A stretch of 64,000 nucleotides of DNA from Paraburkholderia fungorum (lineage in GTDB: Bacteria > Pseudomonadota > Gammaproteobacteria > Burkholderiales > Burkholderiaceae). The notes under the pieces were generated by a model, which ran no database searches, was not told where the DNA came from, and saw only the letters and a program-made list of their open reading frames with translations. How positions within the stretch are numbered: position 1 is the stretch's first letter; each line of letters starts with the position of its first letter. A program made the translations under genes and the position numbers. This document shows, piece by piece, positions 53,225-61,286 of the stretch. The DNA is taken from contig NZ_MCAS01000024.1 in NCBI RefSeq assembly GCF_003610895.1, forward strand, positions 39,508 through 103,507, in the 5' to 3' direction.

Positions 53225-53929
53225 ATGAACGTAACCACATCAGACGACTTTATCGGAGTGCAGTCCCAGCATCCCTTTTCGAAAGCCTTCATTGTGCTTG
53301 GATACCGGGATGGATCGATCTCGACGATTCCGAATGACTTCTTTCGCAACTGGCTGGATGAAGAAGCGAAAGTCGGGACCTTCGTGATTGGCAAGTGCAC
53401 GGGAATCGGCGTCGGCTCGATTGCCAAGTACGACGGCGAGTTTCAGAAGCTGGTAATCGGAAAGTACGTTGCGGGTGGCCTGAGATTGAAGTTCCTGCTG
53501 AATGGGCAGCACGACATGCGGACCATTTCAACGTCGATGCTGAGTGCTTACGGCAGTGGGCTGAGGAATGTGCCACCGCCTCAATACGGCGACATGGTCG
53601 TCCGTAACGACGTGTGGATCGGCGACGAAGCGATGTTTCTCGGCGGTTCCACCATCGAAAACGGATGCGTGATCGGGGCGAGAACCGTGGTGCCGCCCAA
53701 TTTCAAAAGCGAGCCTTACGGCATTTACGTGGGCAGCCCTGCACGCCTTGTGCGGTTCCGGTTCTCCGAGCGTATTCGCGAGAAGCTTGTGGAGCTTGCA
53801 TGGTGGGACATGCCGATGTCGTGGATGCAAAAGCACAACGACCGTTTCCTTGTTGACCTGACGGCAGACGAGGGGCAGTCGGTAGAAATCCTGACCGAGT
53901 TGTTGCGCGCGAAGAACGAGCCCGGCTGA
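53225..53929 (+). CDS. CatB-like (Vat/xenobiotic) O-acetyltransferase
   Basis: 234 residues. Left-handed beta-helix hexapeptide repeats (VGTFVIGKCTGIGVGSIAKY, VVRNDVWIGDEAMFLGGSTI ENGCVIGARTVV) and the C-terminal YGIYVGSPARLVRFRFSERI are typical of acetyl-CoA-dependent O-acetyltransferases related to chloramphenicol and streptogramin acetyltransferases and polysaccharide modifying enzymes. The usual catalytic His in NGQHDM is present at about residue 98 (LLNGQHDMRTIS). The start at 53225 gives the family N-terminus; the frame extends upstream without similarity. Its natural substrate is unknown. Confidence 0.83.
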   Translation: MNVTTSDDFIGVQSQHPFSKAFIVLGYRDGSISTIPNDFFRNWLDEEAKVGTFVIGKCTGIGVGSIAKYDGEFQKLVIGKYVAGGLRLKFLLNGQHDMRTISTSMLSAYGSGLRNVPPPQYGDMVVRNDVWIGDEAMFLGGSTIENGCVIGARTVVPPNFKSEPYGIYVGSPARLVRFRFSERIREKLVELAWWDMPMSWMQKHNDRFLVDLTADEGQSVEILTELLRAKNEPG

Positions 53930-53999
53930 CCCGTCGACCGAGTGCGTTGCGTCCGATGACCGGTTTATCCCGCCGTCAGTGTTTATGGAGCGACGCACC

Positions 54000-56372
54000 A
54001 TGAAAATCACGATGAAGCGATCCCTGCTGATGCTCGCCGGCGTCTGCACATCGCTTGCGGTGACACTCGCCACGCCGGGGCAAGCGCTCGCCGCTGCCGC
54101 TGTGCAGCCTGCGTTGCAATCTCTTCCGACAGCCTGGCCACGCGACTTCGACAGCGCGCAGCAGCGTATCGAGTTGTATCAGCCACAGGTGGAAGTGTGG
54201 CAGGGCAATCGGATCGAAGGCCGGGCGGCTTTCGCGGTTGGCGCGAAGGACGCCACACCGAACTACGGCGTCGCGCATTTCACGGCGCGCGCCGAAGTCG
54301 ACAAGACGAGCTCGACCGTGCAACTGCTCGACATCGTGTTCGATCAGGTCGACATGCCGACCACGCCGTCCGCTGCCGACGGCGTCAAGGCCGCCTTGCA
54401 GGCGCGCATTCCGAAAGGCGGTCTCATCACGTCGCTCGAACAACTGCAGGCCAGTTATGCCAGCACCCACGAAGGCAGCGAGCCCGGCCTCGCGGTGCAG
54501 AACAACGTACCCAACATCATCTTTGCCGAACGTCCCACGTTGCTTGTGCTGGTCGACGGCGACGCGAACTGGCGCGCGTTCGGCGACGCGCACTATCAAC
54601 GCCTGATCAACACGCGGGCGATGCTGCTCAAGGATACGCACGGCACACTGCATCTGAATGCCGGGGGCTACTGGTACGAAGCGGCCACGCTCGACGGTCC
54701 ATGGCATCTGAATCCGGCGCCTTCGCATGAGCTGGTCGCCGCGGCGAACACCGCACAAACCAATCTCAAGTCCGATCCGATGCTGCCCGCCGACGGCAAG
54801 AAGCCCGCGCAGGCGCCGGATGTAGTGGTGGCGGCGCAGCCGGCCGAACTGGTGGTGACGAACGGCAAGCCGGCGTTGCAACCCGTGAAGGGGGTGAATC
54901 TGCTGTCCGTCGCCAACGCCGACCACGCGCTTTTCGTCGAGCCGCGCGACAGCCATTACTACCTGCTGCTGTCGGGCCGCTGGTTCAGCGCTGCGAGCCT
55001 TTCCGGACCTTGGGCTTTCGTTGACGGCAAGAGCCTGCCCGCCGACTTTTCGAAGATCGCGGCCGACGACCCGCGCGCGAACGCGCTCGTCTCCGTGCCG
55101 GGTACCCCCCAGGCGAAAGAGGCGGCGATTGCCGCAAGCATCCCGCAAACAGCGACCGTGTCGCGCAAGACCACCACGTTGAAGGTCGTCTATGACGGCG
55201 CGCCGAAGTTCGTCGGTATCGCGGGCACGTCGTTGTCGTACGCGGTGAATACGGCGACGCCGGTGATCCAGATCGCGCCATCGCAATTCTTCGCTGTCGC
55301 CAACGGGATCTGGTTCACCGCGAGCGCCCCGAGCGGACCATGGCATGTCGCCGATACGGTGCCGGCTGCGATCTATACGATTCCGGCGGCGTCGCCCGTG
55401 CATTACGTGACCTACGTTCATGTTTATTCAGCGACGCCCGACACGGTGGTGGTCGGCTATACGCCGGGCTACATGGGCGTGGTGGTCAATGCGGACGGTA
55501 CCGTTGTGTACGGCACGGGCTATGTCTATCCACCCTATGTCGGTGATGTTTACTACGGCTATCCGGCCACCTACGGCTACGGCGCAGGCTTCGCGCTCGG
55601 CACCACGGTAGGCTTTGCCTTCGGTTTTGCGATCGGCGCCACATGGGGGGCAGCGTCGCCATACTGGGGACCGTATTGGGGCGGAGGCCCATGGAGCTGG
55701 CAATACGCGAACGTCAATCAGGCCAATATTTACGGCCGCTGGGGGCAGGGCACCGTGACCCACGCGAGCGGCTGGAACGGTTGGACCGGCAATAGCTGGG
55801 CCGGCACGGCGGCATCCGGATTCAATCCGTACACCGGCGGCCACTTCCAGGCGAGCCGCGGCGCGGTCGAGAACGCCTATAACGGCAACTTCGCGGCGGG
55901 GCGGCAAGGTTCGTTCAGCAATCCTTCGACGGGACGCAGCGGCGCGGCGCGCGGCGGCGTGGCGGGCAACGAGGCCACCGGCGATTATGCGGCGGGGCGG
56001 CAGCGCGCCGGCTACAACGCGCAGACCGGACGCTATGGCGCGGCCGAAGCCGGCGTGACCGGCAATGCGTATTCAGGCGATCACCAGGCGGGCACGAAAG
56101 GCATTGTGGGCAACAAGGACACGGGCAAGGCCGTCGCGTGGAATAACGGCAATGTCTATGCGGGCAGCGACGGCAACGTCTACCGGCACGATCAGGGCGG
56201 CGGCTGGGAGCAGCATGGCGCCGACGGCTGGCAGCCCGTACAGCCAAACGCGGGCCAAACCCAGAAGCTCGACTCGCTCAGGCAGGGCCATGACCTTGGG
56301 AATGCGCGGGCGAGTGGGCAGTTTCAGCCGCAGCGGCGGTTTGGGGGCGGAGGTGGGCGGTTCCGGCGGTGA
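54000..56372 (+). CDS. large secreted repeat protein, unknown function
   Basis: 790 residues. Signal peptide MKRSLLMLAGVCTSLAVTLATPGQALA (from residue 5). The N-terminal 480 residues contain repeated units of the type GxYWYEAATLDGPWHL, GRWFSAASLSGPWAF and GIWFTASAPSGPWHVAD, spaced over the chain. A Gly/Tyr/Trp-rich region (about 500-575) follows. Residues 593-720 consist of eight units of exactly 16 residues, each starting N-x-x-x-G (NGWTG, NPYTG, NAYNG, NPSTG, NEATG, NAQTG, NAYSG, NKDTG). The tail is Gln/Gly/Arg-rich. Similar proteins are labelled carbohydrate-binding in Burkholderia without experimental proof. The start at 54000 follows GGAG. Confidence 0.82.
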   Translation: MKITMKRSLLMLAGVCTSLAVTLATPGQALAAAAVQPALQSLPTAWPRDFDSAQQRIELYQPQVEVWQGNRIEGRAAFAVGAKDATPNYGVAHFTARAEVDKTSSTVQLLDIVFDQVDMPTTPSAADGVKAALQARIPKGGLITSLEQLQASYASTHEGSEPGLAVQNNVPNIIFAERPTLLVLVDGDANWRAFGDAHYQRLINTRAMLLKDTHGTLHLNAGGYWYEAATLDGPWHLNPAPSHELVAAANTAQTNLKSDPMLPADGKKPAQAPDVVVAAQPAELVVTNGKPALQPVKGVNLLSVANADHALFVEPRDSHYYLLLSGRWFSAASLSGPWAFVDGKSLPADFSKIAADDPRANALVSVPGTPQAKEAAIAASIPQTATVSRKTTTLKVVYDGAPKFVGIAGTSLSYAVNTATPVIQIAPSQFFAVANGIWFTASAPSGPWHVADTVPAAIYTIPAASPVHYVTYVHVYSATPDTVVVGYTPGYMGVVVNADGTVVYGTGYVYPPYVGDVYYGYPATYGYGAGFALGTTVGFAFGFAIGATWGAASPYWGPYWGGGPWSWQYANVNQANIYGRWGQGTVTHASGWNGWTGNSWAGTAASGFNPYTGGHFQASRGAVENAYNGNFAAGRQGSFSNPSTGRSGAARGGVAGNEATGDYAAGRQRAGYNAQTGRYGAAEAGVTGNAYSGDHQAGTKGIVGNKDTGKAVAWNNGNVYAGSDGNVYRHDQGGGWEQHGADGWQPVQPNAGQTQKLDSLRQGHDLGNARASGQFQPQRRFGGGGGRFRR
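55776..56159 (+). repeat. eight 48-bp coding repeats (16 residues each)
   Basis: Asn codons opening the N-x-x-x-G motif recur every 48 bp from 55776 to 56112 with no insertions or deletions. Consensus by eye is N-(P/A)-x-T-G-x-(Y/F)-x-A-(G/A)-x-x-G-x-x-(G/x). The DNA copies have diverged, so this is an old, selected repeat and not a recent amplification. Confidence 0.85.
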
Positions 56373-56400
56373 GGCGGTGTGACCTGGCGGCCGATTCCGC

Positions 56401-57063
56401 TTAGAGGTATTTGTCGCCCTGCTGGCGAGCCCGGATTTTTTTCGCGGGGCTCCCGTATGCCACTGAAAAAGCGTCGACCGGTTTCATCACAATGGATCCC
56501 GCACCCACCACGCTGTGTTCGCCAATCGTGATTCCATGGCGCAACACGGCGCCAATGCTCACGGCGGCGTGGCTGCCGATGCGGCAATTGCCGCCGGTGG
56601 TCACGCCAGGCGCCAGGCTCGAAAAATCCTCCATGATGCAATCGTGATCGAGCGATGCCTTCGTGTTCACGATGCAGAACCGGCCCACGCGGCAATCGGC
56701 GTTGATAACCGCGCCCGCCATGACGACCGTGCCGGCGCCGAGGCTCGTCCCTTTGCCGACGCAGGCCGAGGGGTGAATCGCGCTGACGAACGGCAAGTGC
56801 GGGCAGATATCCGCCACCTTCGCGGCCACCTTCGCGCGAACGCTGTTGTCTCCGATCGCGACGAGCACGCCCTTCAGATCGTGTTCAATGGCGAGGCGCG
56901 CCAGATCGGATTCACCGCCGAGCACCGGGTAACCGAGCGTGGTTTCACCTACGGCCCGAAAGGCGTCGATGAGGCCGGCGATCCGGTGGGCGCCCTGCTT
57001 TTCAACAATGTCGATAATGACTTTGGCGTGGCCGGAAGACCCGACAAGCACGATGTTTTGCAT
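56401..57063 (-). CDS. NeuD/PglD-type sugar O/N-acyltransferase
   Basis: 220 residues. The N-terminal Rossmann-like domain (MQNIVLVGSSGHAKVIIDIVEKQG) is followed by a left-handed beta-helix from about residue 95 (PFVSAIHPSACVGKGTSLGAGTVVMAGAVINADCRVGRFCIV) with the catalytic His of NTKASLDHDCIMED, and a C-terminal VAYGSPAKKIR. PglD-like enzymes acetylate UDP-4-amino sugars; NeuD-like enzymes act on sialic acids. The neighbouring DegT aminotransferase supplies a 4-amino sugar, so N-acylation of that sugar for flagellin glycan is the likely role. Confidence 0.87.
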   Translation of the reverse strand: MQNIVLVGSSGHAKVIIDIVEKQGAHRIAGLIDAFRAVGETTLGYPVLGGESDLARLAIEHDLKGVLVAIGDNSVRAKVAAKVADICPHLPFVSAIHPSACVGKGTSLGAGTVVMAGAVINADCRVGRFCIVNTKASLDHDCIMEDFSSLAPGVTTGGNCRIGSHAAVSIGAVLRHGITIGEHSVVGAGSIVMKPVDAFSVAYGSPAKKIRARQQGDKYL

Positions 57064-57095
57064 TGCCCACGTTCCGCTTTTAAGGCCGGCTCAAT

Positions 57096-58244
57096 TCATT
57101 GAATGCCGGCGATGATGCTGACAATGCGTTCAACGTGTACCGGGTTCAGATCGGGATAGATCGGCAGACACAGAATCCGTTTCGACGCGGCGCTCGCGGC
57201 GCTGAGATTGTCCTTGTTCGAGGACGGCAGGCCGCGATACATCGGGAATTCGGAAATCAGCGGATAGAAGTAGCGGCGCGCATAGATACCGTGCTCCTTC
57301 AGGCGCTCGTAGAGTGCGTCGCGGCTGATCGGGAAGTTGTCTTCGACCTGAACCGGAAAGTAAGCATAGTTCGCCACTTTCTCGCCGGCATCCGAGAGGC
57401 AGCGGATACCCGGTACGCCGCCCAGCAACTCGCGATACTGCGCGTCGATCGTCTTGCGCTTCGCCAGTGCATTGTCGACGTGTTGCAGTTGCAGGAGCCC
57501 GAATGCGGCATTGATTTCGCTCATCTTGCCGTTGATGCCGGCCGCCACGACCGTCACCTCATCCACGAAACCGAAGTTCTTCAGATGGTCGATGCGCTGT
57601 TTGGTTTTCGCGTCCGGGCAGATGATTGCGCCGCCCTCGAACGTGTTGAAAACCTTGGTGGCGTGGAAGCTGACGATCGACAGATCGCCGTGCTTGAACA
57701 CGCTGCCCTCTTCGGTCTGCACGCCGAACGCGTGCGCGGCGTCGTAAATGACCTTGAGGTTGTAGTTGTCGGCGATTTTCTGGATGGCTTTCACATCGCA
57801 CGGATGGCCGTAGCAATGCACCGGCATGATCGCGGTCGTTTGCGGCGTGATCGCGGCTTCGATCTTCTCCGGGTCCAGATTGAGCGTGTCCGGGTCGACG
57901 TCCACGAAGACCGGCTTGATGCCGTTCCAGAGCAGCGAATGCGCGGTGGCGGCGAACGAATAGGGCGTCGTAATGACCTCGCCGTTGATGCGCAGCGCCT
58001 GCAACGCAGTCACGAGCGCGAGCGTGCCGTTCGCGAATAGCGCGAGGTGTTCCACGCCCAGGTACTCGCAGAGTGCCTTCTCGAGTTGCTGATGGAACGG
58101 CCCCCCGTTGGTCAGGGTTTTGCTATTCCAGATTTTTTCGAGGTACGGCAGAAACTCGGCCAGCGGCGGCAGATGCGGCTGGGTCACATAGATGCGTTCG
58201 TCGTCCAGTGACGCGATTGCACGAAGCGGAGCGCTAGAGCCCAT
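57096..58244 (-). CDS. DegT/DnrJ/EryC1-family PLP sugar aminotransferase
   Basis: 382 residues. The PLP lysine is Lys197 in IVSFHATKVFNTFEGGAI. Conserved blocks TLTNGGPFHQQLEKAL, FANGTLALVTALQAL, TTPYSFAATAHSLLWNG and VIYDAAHAFGV precede it. The family transfers an amino group from glutamate to C4 (or C3) of a nucleotide keto-sugar. It lies 32 bp upstream of the acyltransferase and downstream of the glycosyltransferase on the same strand, giving a three-gene glycan unit. The sugar could be dTDP-Qui4N-like, as reported for flagellin in related Burkholderia, but this is inferred. Confidence 0.92.
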   Translation of the reverse strand: MGSSAPLRAIASLDDERIYVTQPHLPPLAEFLPYLEKIWNSKTLTNGGPFHQQLEKALCEYLGVEHLALFANGTLALVTALQALRINGEVITTPYSFAATAHSLLWNGIKPVFVDVDPDTLNLDPEKIEAAITPQTTAIMPVHCYGHPCDVKAIQKIADNYNLKVIYDAAHAFGVQTEEGSVFKHGDLSIVSFHATKVFNTFEGGAIICPDAKTKQRIDHLKNFGFVDEVTVVAAGINGKMSEINAAFGLLQLQHVDNALAKRKTIDAQYRELLGGVPGIRCLSDAGEKVANYAYFPVQVEDNFPISRDALYERLKEHGIYARRYFYPLISEFPMYRGLPSSNKDNLSAASAASKRILCLPIYPDLNPVHVERIVSIIAGIQ

Positions 58245-58290
58245 GGTTTCCTCGCTACTGTTTTTTGGTTCGGGTCACGATCGGCGGCGG

Positions 58291-60669
58291 TTACGCGATG
58301 TGAACCGGGTTGCCGCCGGACTTGCCATCGGCGTCTGCTTGGGGATCGTGCGCGCTGAAGGCGGCTGGTGCGAGGCCGTTGCACCAGCGCTGCCACATCG
58401 TGCGGAATGCGCGCGAGAGGCTCTGTGCGACAAGCTCCGGCCGGAACGGCGCCGACTGCATGCAGCGCTCCCGCAACGCCGTGCGGATGCTGGCGAGCGC
58501 GGGGATGTCGGAGGCCAGCTTGACGCCTTTGGCCACGAAGTCGTCCGCATCTTCGGCTGCGAACGCGTCGAGACCCGAATGGGCGAGCCATGCCGTCGCG
58601 GCCCGGCTTGCCATGGTCTTACCGAGGATCGTCAGCGTAGGCACGCCCATCCACAACGAGTTCAGAACGGTCGTCGAACCGGTGTACGGGAAGGTGTCGA
58701 GACAGATGTCGACCTGAAAGTGCTGTTGCAGGTAGACCTCGATGCGGGTACGCGGACGGAACGTCAGGCGCTCTCGTGCGATGCCTTCGTTGACGAACCA
58801 GCTGATGAGCTTCTCATCGCCTTCGTCGCCGTTCATCGAACCGAGCACCATCCGGGACGTGGGCAACTCGCGAAGCAGCCTCGCCCACACGGCGATCACA
58901 TCGGGACGCAACTTGTTCAAGCGGTTGAAACTGCCGAACGTGATGTAGCCGTTGTGCATGGCCGGCAGGATGTTGACCGGCGGCGCATTCCGGTCCGGCT
59001 GGAACGGCCCGATGGAGGCCAGGTGCACGAGCTTCTCCGAGAACTGCTGCTCGATCTCGCCAAACGGCGTAAAGAAGCGGTCGCTGAGGTAATAGTCCAT
59101 CGCGTCGAGACCGGTAGTCGCCGGGTATCCGATCCAGCTGGCCTGAATCGGCGCCGGCTTGCGCGCGAACGCCTGCAGCCGGTTACGGCCGGTGTGCCCG
59201 CTCAGGTCGATCAGGATATCGATCTTGTCGGCGCGAACCTTGGCGACGAATTGCTCGTCGGCCATACCGGTGATCATGGTCCATTGGTGAACCTGGCCGC
59301 GCATCCATTGCGTGTAGTCATCCTCTTGCGCGTGGTTGTAGTAGACATGGAGCTGCAGGCTCTTGTCTTTCGCCAGCGGTTCGATGATCGGCAGCAGGTA
59401 GGAGGCGACGGCGTGGCGGAACAAGTCACCGGAGACGATGCCGATTTTCAATTGGCGATCGGGCGCGCGGCTATTCGCGTGATGCAGTTTGGGCAGACGC
59501 AGCGAGGTTTCGTGAATGCGGGCGAACTCGCGATGCTCGGCGTAGATCTGCTCAGGGGCGACGTGCGGGTTGTGCGCGATCGTGAAGAGCAAATTGCTGC
59601 GCGAGGGCGCATTTTTGGGGTCGAGCTCAAGCGCGCGGCGAAAGGACAGCTCGGCCTCGTCCGTGGCGCCGGCGTTAAGCAGCACGACGCCCAGCGTGCT
59701 GTGCGACTCGGCATAGTCGGGCGTGAGTTCGGTTGCACGACGGCATTCGGCGATTCCTTCGCTGGTGCGGCCGAGGCCAGGCAGCACCATGCCAAGGATC
59801 CGATGACCTTCTGAATGATCCGGATGCAGTTCGAGCAGTTTTCGGCACTCGGCTTCTGCTTCGGCGTACTGGCCAAGTATGCGCAGCAAGTCGGCCAGTG
59901 CTTTGCGAACCTCGGAATCGTCGCTGCCAAACTTTACGGCGTTCCGCAGAGGCTGGGCGGATTCGCTGTACTGGCCGGCCTTGTGAAGCGCGATGCCGAG
60001 ACAACGCCAGGCGAGGCCGTTCGACGGATAGCGCTCCGTCAGGCTTCGTCCAAGCTTGACGGCATCCGGAATGTGGCCCTTGGTAAAGAGCGTGTTGAAG
60101 CGGTTGATTTCCTGCGGGGTGGGGCGGCGCGTATCGAGTGCCGCCGCCGTGATGTCCGTGGCGTCCGTGGTGGCACGATCTGTCGAAATGGCCACGGTCA
60201 CCGAGGGTTCCGGCGATGCGACGACCGGCGAGACCGCGGCGGTGGCAAGCACGGGTGCGCCATGCGCCATCCGCGTAATCAGTCCGTCGACCGCCGGCCC
60301 CTTCAAGCCTCTTTGCTGCCCCATTTCCAGCGCCAGCCAGGCCGCCTGGGTCTGGTCCGCGTCGATCAGTGCGCTGATGTAGGCAACCCAGAATTGCCCG
60401 TTGTTCGGCGCGCCGCCGAGCGCGGCTTCCAGGTGCGGCAGGGCGTCGGCCGGACGGCCACGTTGCGTGTACAGCACGCCGAGGTTGTACTGCACGTCGG
60501 CGTGGCCGGGCCTCGCGTCGAGGATCGCCTTGTACAGCGCTTCGGCGTCGTCGAACTCTTCCTTGTGGTGGTGCGCCAACGCGGTCTGCAAAACCAGAGC
60601 AATGTCTTGCTCGAGCTGTTGTTCGGGCGTCAGGGGTTCAGCCGTCGGCTGCTCGTGAAGGAGAGTCAT
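58291..60669 (-). CDS. TPR-containing O-GlcNAc-transferase-like protein glycosyltransferase (GT41)
   Basis: 792 residues. The N-terminal part (about 20-390) holds tetratricopeptide repeats (EEFDDAEALYKAILDARPGHADVQYNLGVLYTQRGRPADALPHLEAALGGAP; GQYAEAEAECRKLLELHPDHSEGHRILGMVLPGLGRT). The C-terminal half is the OGT catalytic domain: RLKIGIVSGD-like LKIGIVSGDLFRHAVASYLLP, GYPATTGLDAMDYYLSDRFF, TFGSFNRLNKLRPDVIAVWARLL and DTFPYTGSTTVLNSLWMGVPTLTILG. The start MTLLHEQPTAEP at 60669 follows GGAGAG; an upstream in-frame ATG adds 48 Arg/Pro-rich residues. Adjacent to fliC-fliD-fliT, it is the likely flagellin O-glycosyltransferase. Confidence 0.9.
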   Translation of the reverse strand: MTLLHEQPTAEPLTPEQQLEQDIALVLQTALAHHHKEEFDDAEALYKAILDARPGHADVQYNLGVLYTQRGRPADALPHLEAALGGAPNNGQFWVAYISALIDADQTQAAWLALEMGQQRGLKGPAVDGLITRMAHGAPVLATAAVSPVVASPEPSVTVAISTDRATTDATDITAAALDTRRPTPQEINRFNTLFTKGHIPDAVKLGRSLTERYPSNGLAWRCLGIALHKAGQYSESAQPLRNAVKFGSDDSEVRKALADLLRILGQYAEAEAECRKLLELHPDHSEGHRILGMVLPGLGRTSEGIAECRRATELTPDYAESHSTLGVVLLNAGATDEAELSFRRALELDPKNAPSRSNLLFTIAHNPHVAPEQIYAEHREFARIHETSLRLPKLHHANSRAPDRQLKIGIVSGDLFRHAVASYLLPIIEPLAKDKSLQLHVYYNHAQEDDYTQWMRGQVHQWTMITGMADEQFVAKVRADKIDILIDLSGHTGRNRLQAFARKPAPIQASWIGYPATTGLDAMDYYLSDRFFTPFGEIEQQFSEKLVHLASIGPFQPDRNAPPVNILPAMHNGYITFGSFNRLNKLRPDVIAVWARLLRELPTSRMVLGSMNGDEGDEKLISWFVNEGIARERLTFRPRTRIEVYLQQHFQVDICLDTFPYTGSTTVLNSLWMGVPTLTILGKTMASRAATAWLAHSGLDAFAAEDADDFVAKGVKLASDIPALASIRTALRERCMQSAPFRPELVAQSLSRAFRTMWQRWCNGLAPAAFSAHDPQADADGKSGGNPVHIA

Positions 60670-60798
60670 GGTCTCAGCGCAGAATGGTCTATGACGGAAA
60701 TTGTGCGGCCGGGCGGGCCTTTCCGATGCGCGGAGATGACGGTGAAAAGGCCGCCTGTTTGGCGTATGGGGCGGGGCTGCGGAAACCCCGCGCGGCAT

Positions 60799-60823
60799 GA
60801 AAAAAGCCCGCACGAGGCGGGCC
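60799..60823 (-). terminator. intrinsic terminator after fliT
   Basis: On the minus strand GCCCGC-CTCGT-GCGGGC is followed by six T residues. It ends the fliD-fliT transcript before the glycosyltransferase gene. Confidence 0.88.
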
Positions 60824-60968
60824 GAGGGAACGAGCGCGCCTCACTTCAGCGCGTGGTTCTTATTATTCGGTACTGCAGGCCGGTGCCACGGCGCCCTTTT
60901 GTGGGCGGGGCCTGCGGTTCGGCCTGGGCGATGCGGCCGGGAGCGGTCGCACCTGATCCCGGGTCTAC

Positions 60969-61268
60969 TTACAGCCGGGCGATCCGTTGATATTCGCCGG
61001 CGGCCTTGGTGCGCCCCATTGCTGCCTCGAACTCGACGTGCAGTTCGTTCTGGGTGGTTTCCGCGTCGGCGAGCAGCGCTTCGTCGATGGCCTGGATCCG
61101 GCGGATCATCTCCAGTGCGGCCGGTTCCTGATCAGCGGACAGCGACATCAGCAGCGGCGAGCGCTCCTCGGTCAGACGGGCCGCTTCCGGCCAGTCGGCG
61201 AGCGAGGCAGCGTGCTCGATTTCCCGCGTCATCGACAGCAGCCGTTCGATCAGTTCGGTCTGGTTCAT
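60969..61268 (-). CDS. fliT: flagellar protein FliT (export chaperone for FliD)
   Basis: 99 residues, almost entirely helical (MNQTELIERLLSMTREIEHAASLADWPEAARLTEERSPLL, then EMIRRIQAIDEALLADAETTQNEL). FliT binds the filament cap protein FliD until export and, in enterics, modulates FlhDC. Sequence conservation in FliT is low; the call rests on size, helix content and position 18 bp after fliD. Confidence 0.82.
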   Translation of the reverse strand: MNQTELIERLLSMTREIEHAASLADWPEAARLTEERSPLLMSLSADQEPAALEMIRRIQAIDEALLADAETTQNELHVEFEAAMGRTKAAGEYQRIARL

Positions 61269-61286
61269 TTCGATTGGTCCATGGAC

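Noticed and set aside
60670..60813. N-terminal extension of the TPR glycosyltransferase to an ATG at 60813
   Set aside because: The extra 48 residues are Arg/Pro/His-rich and overlap the terminator region; the ATG at 60669 has a good ribosome site and a typical N-terminus.
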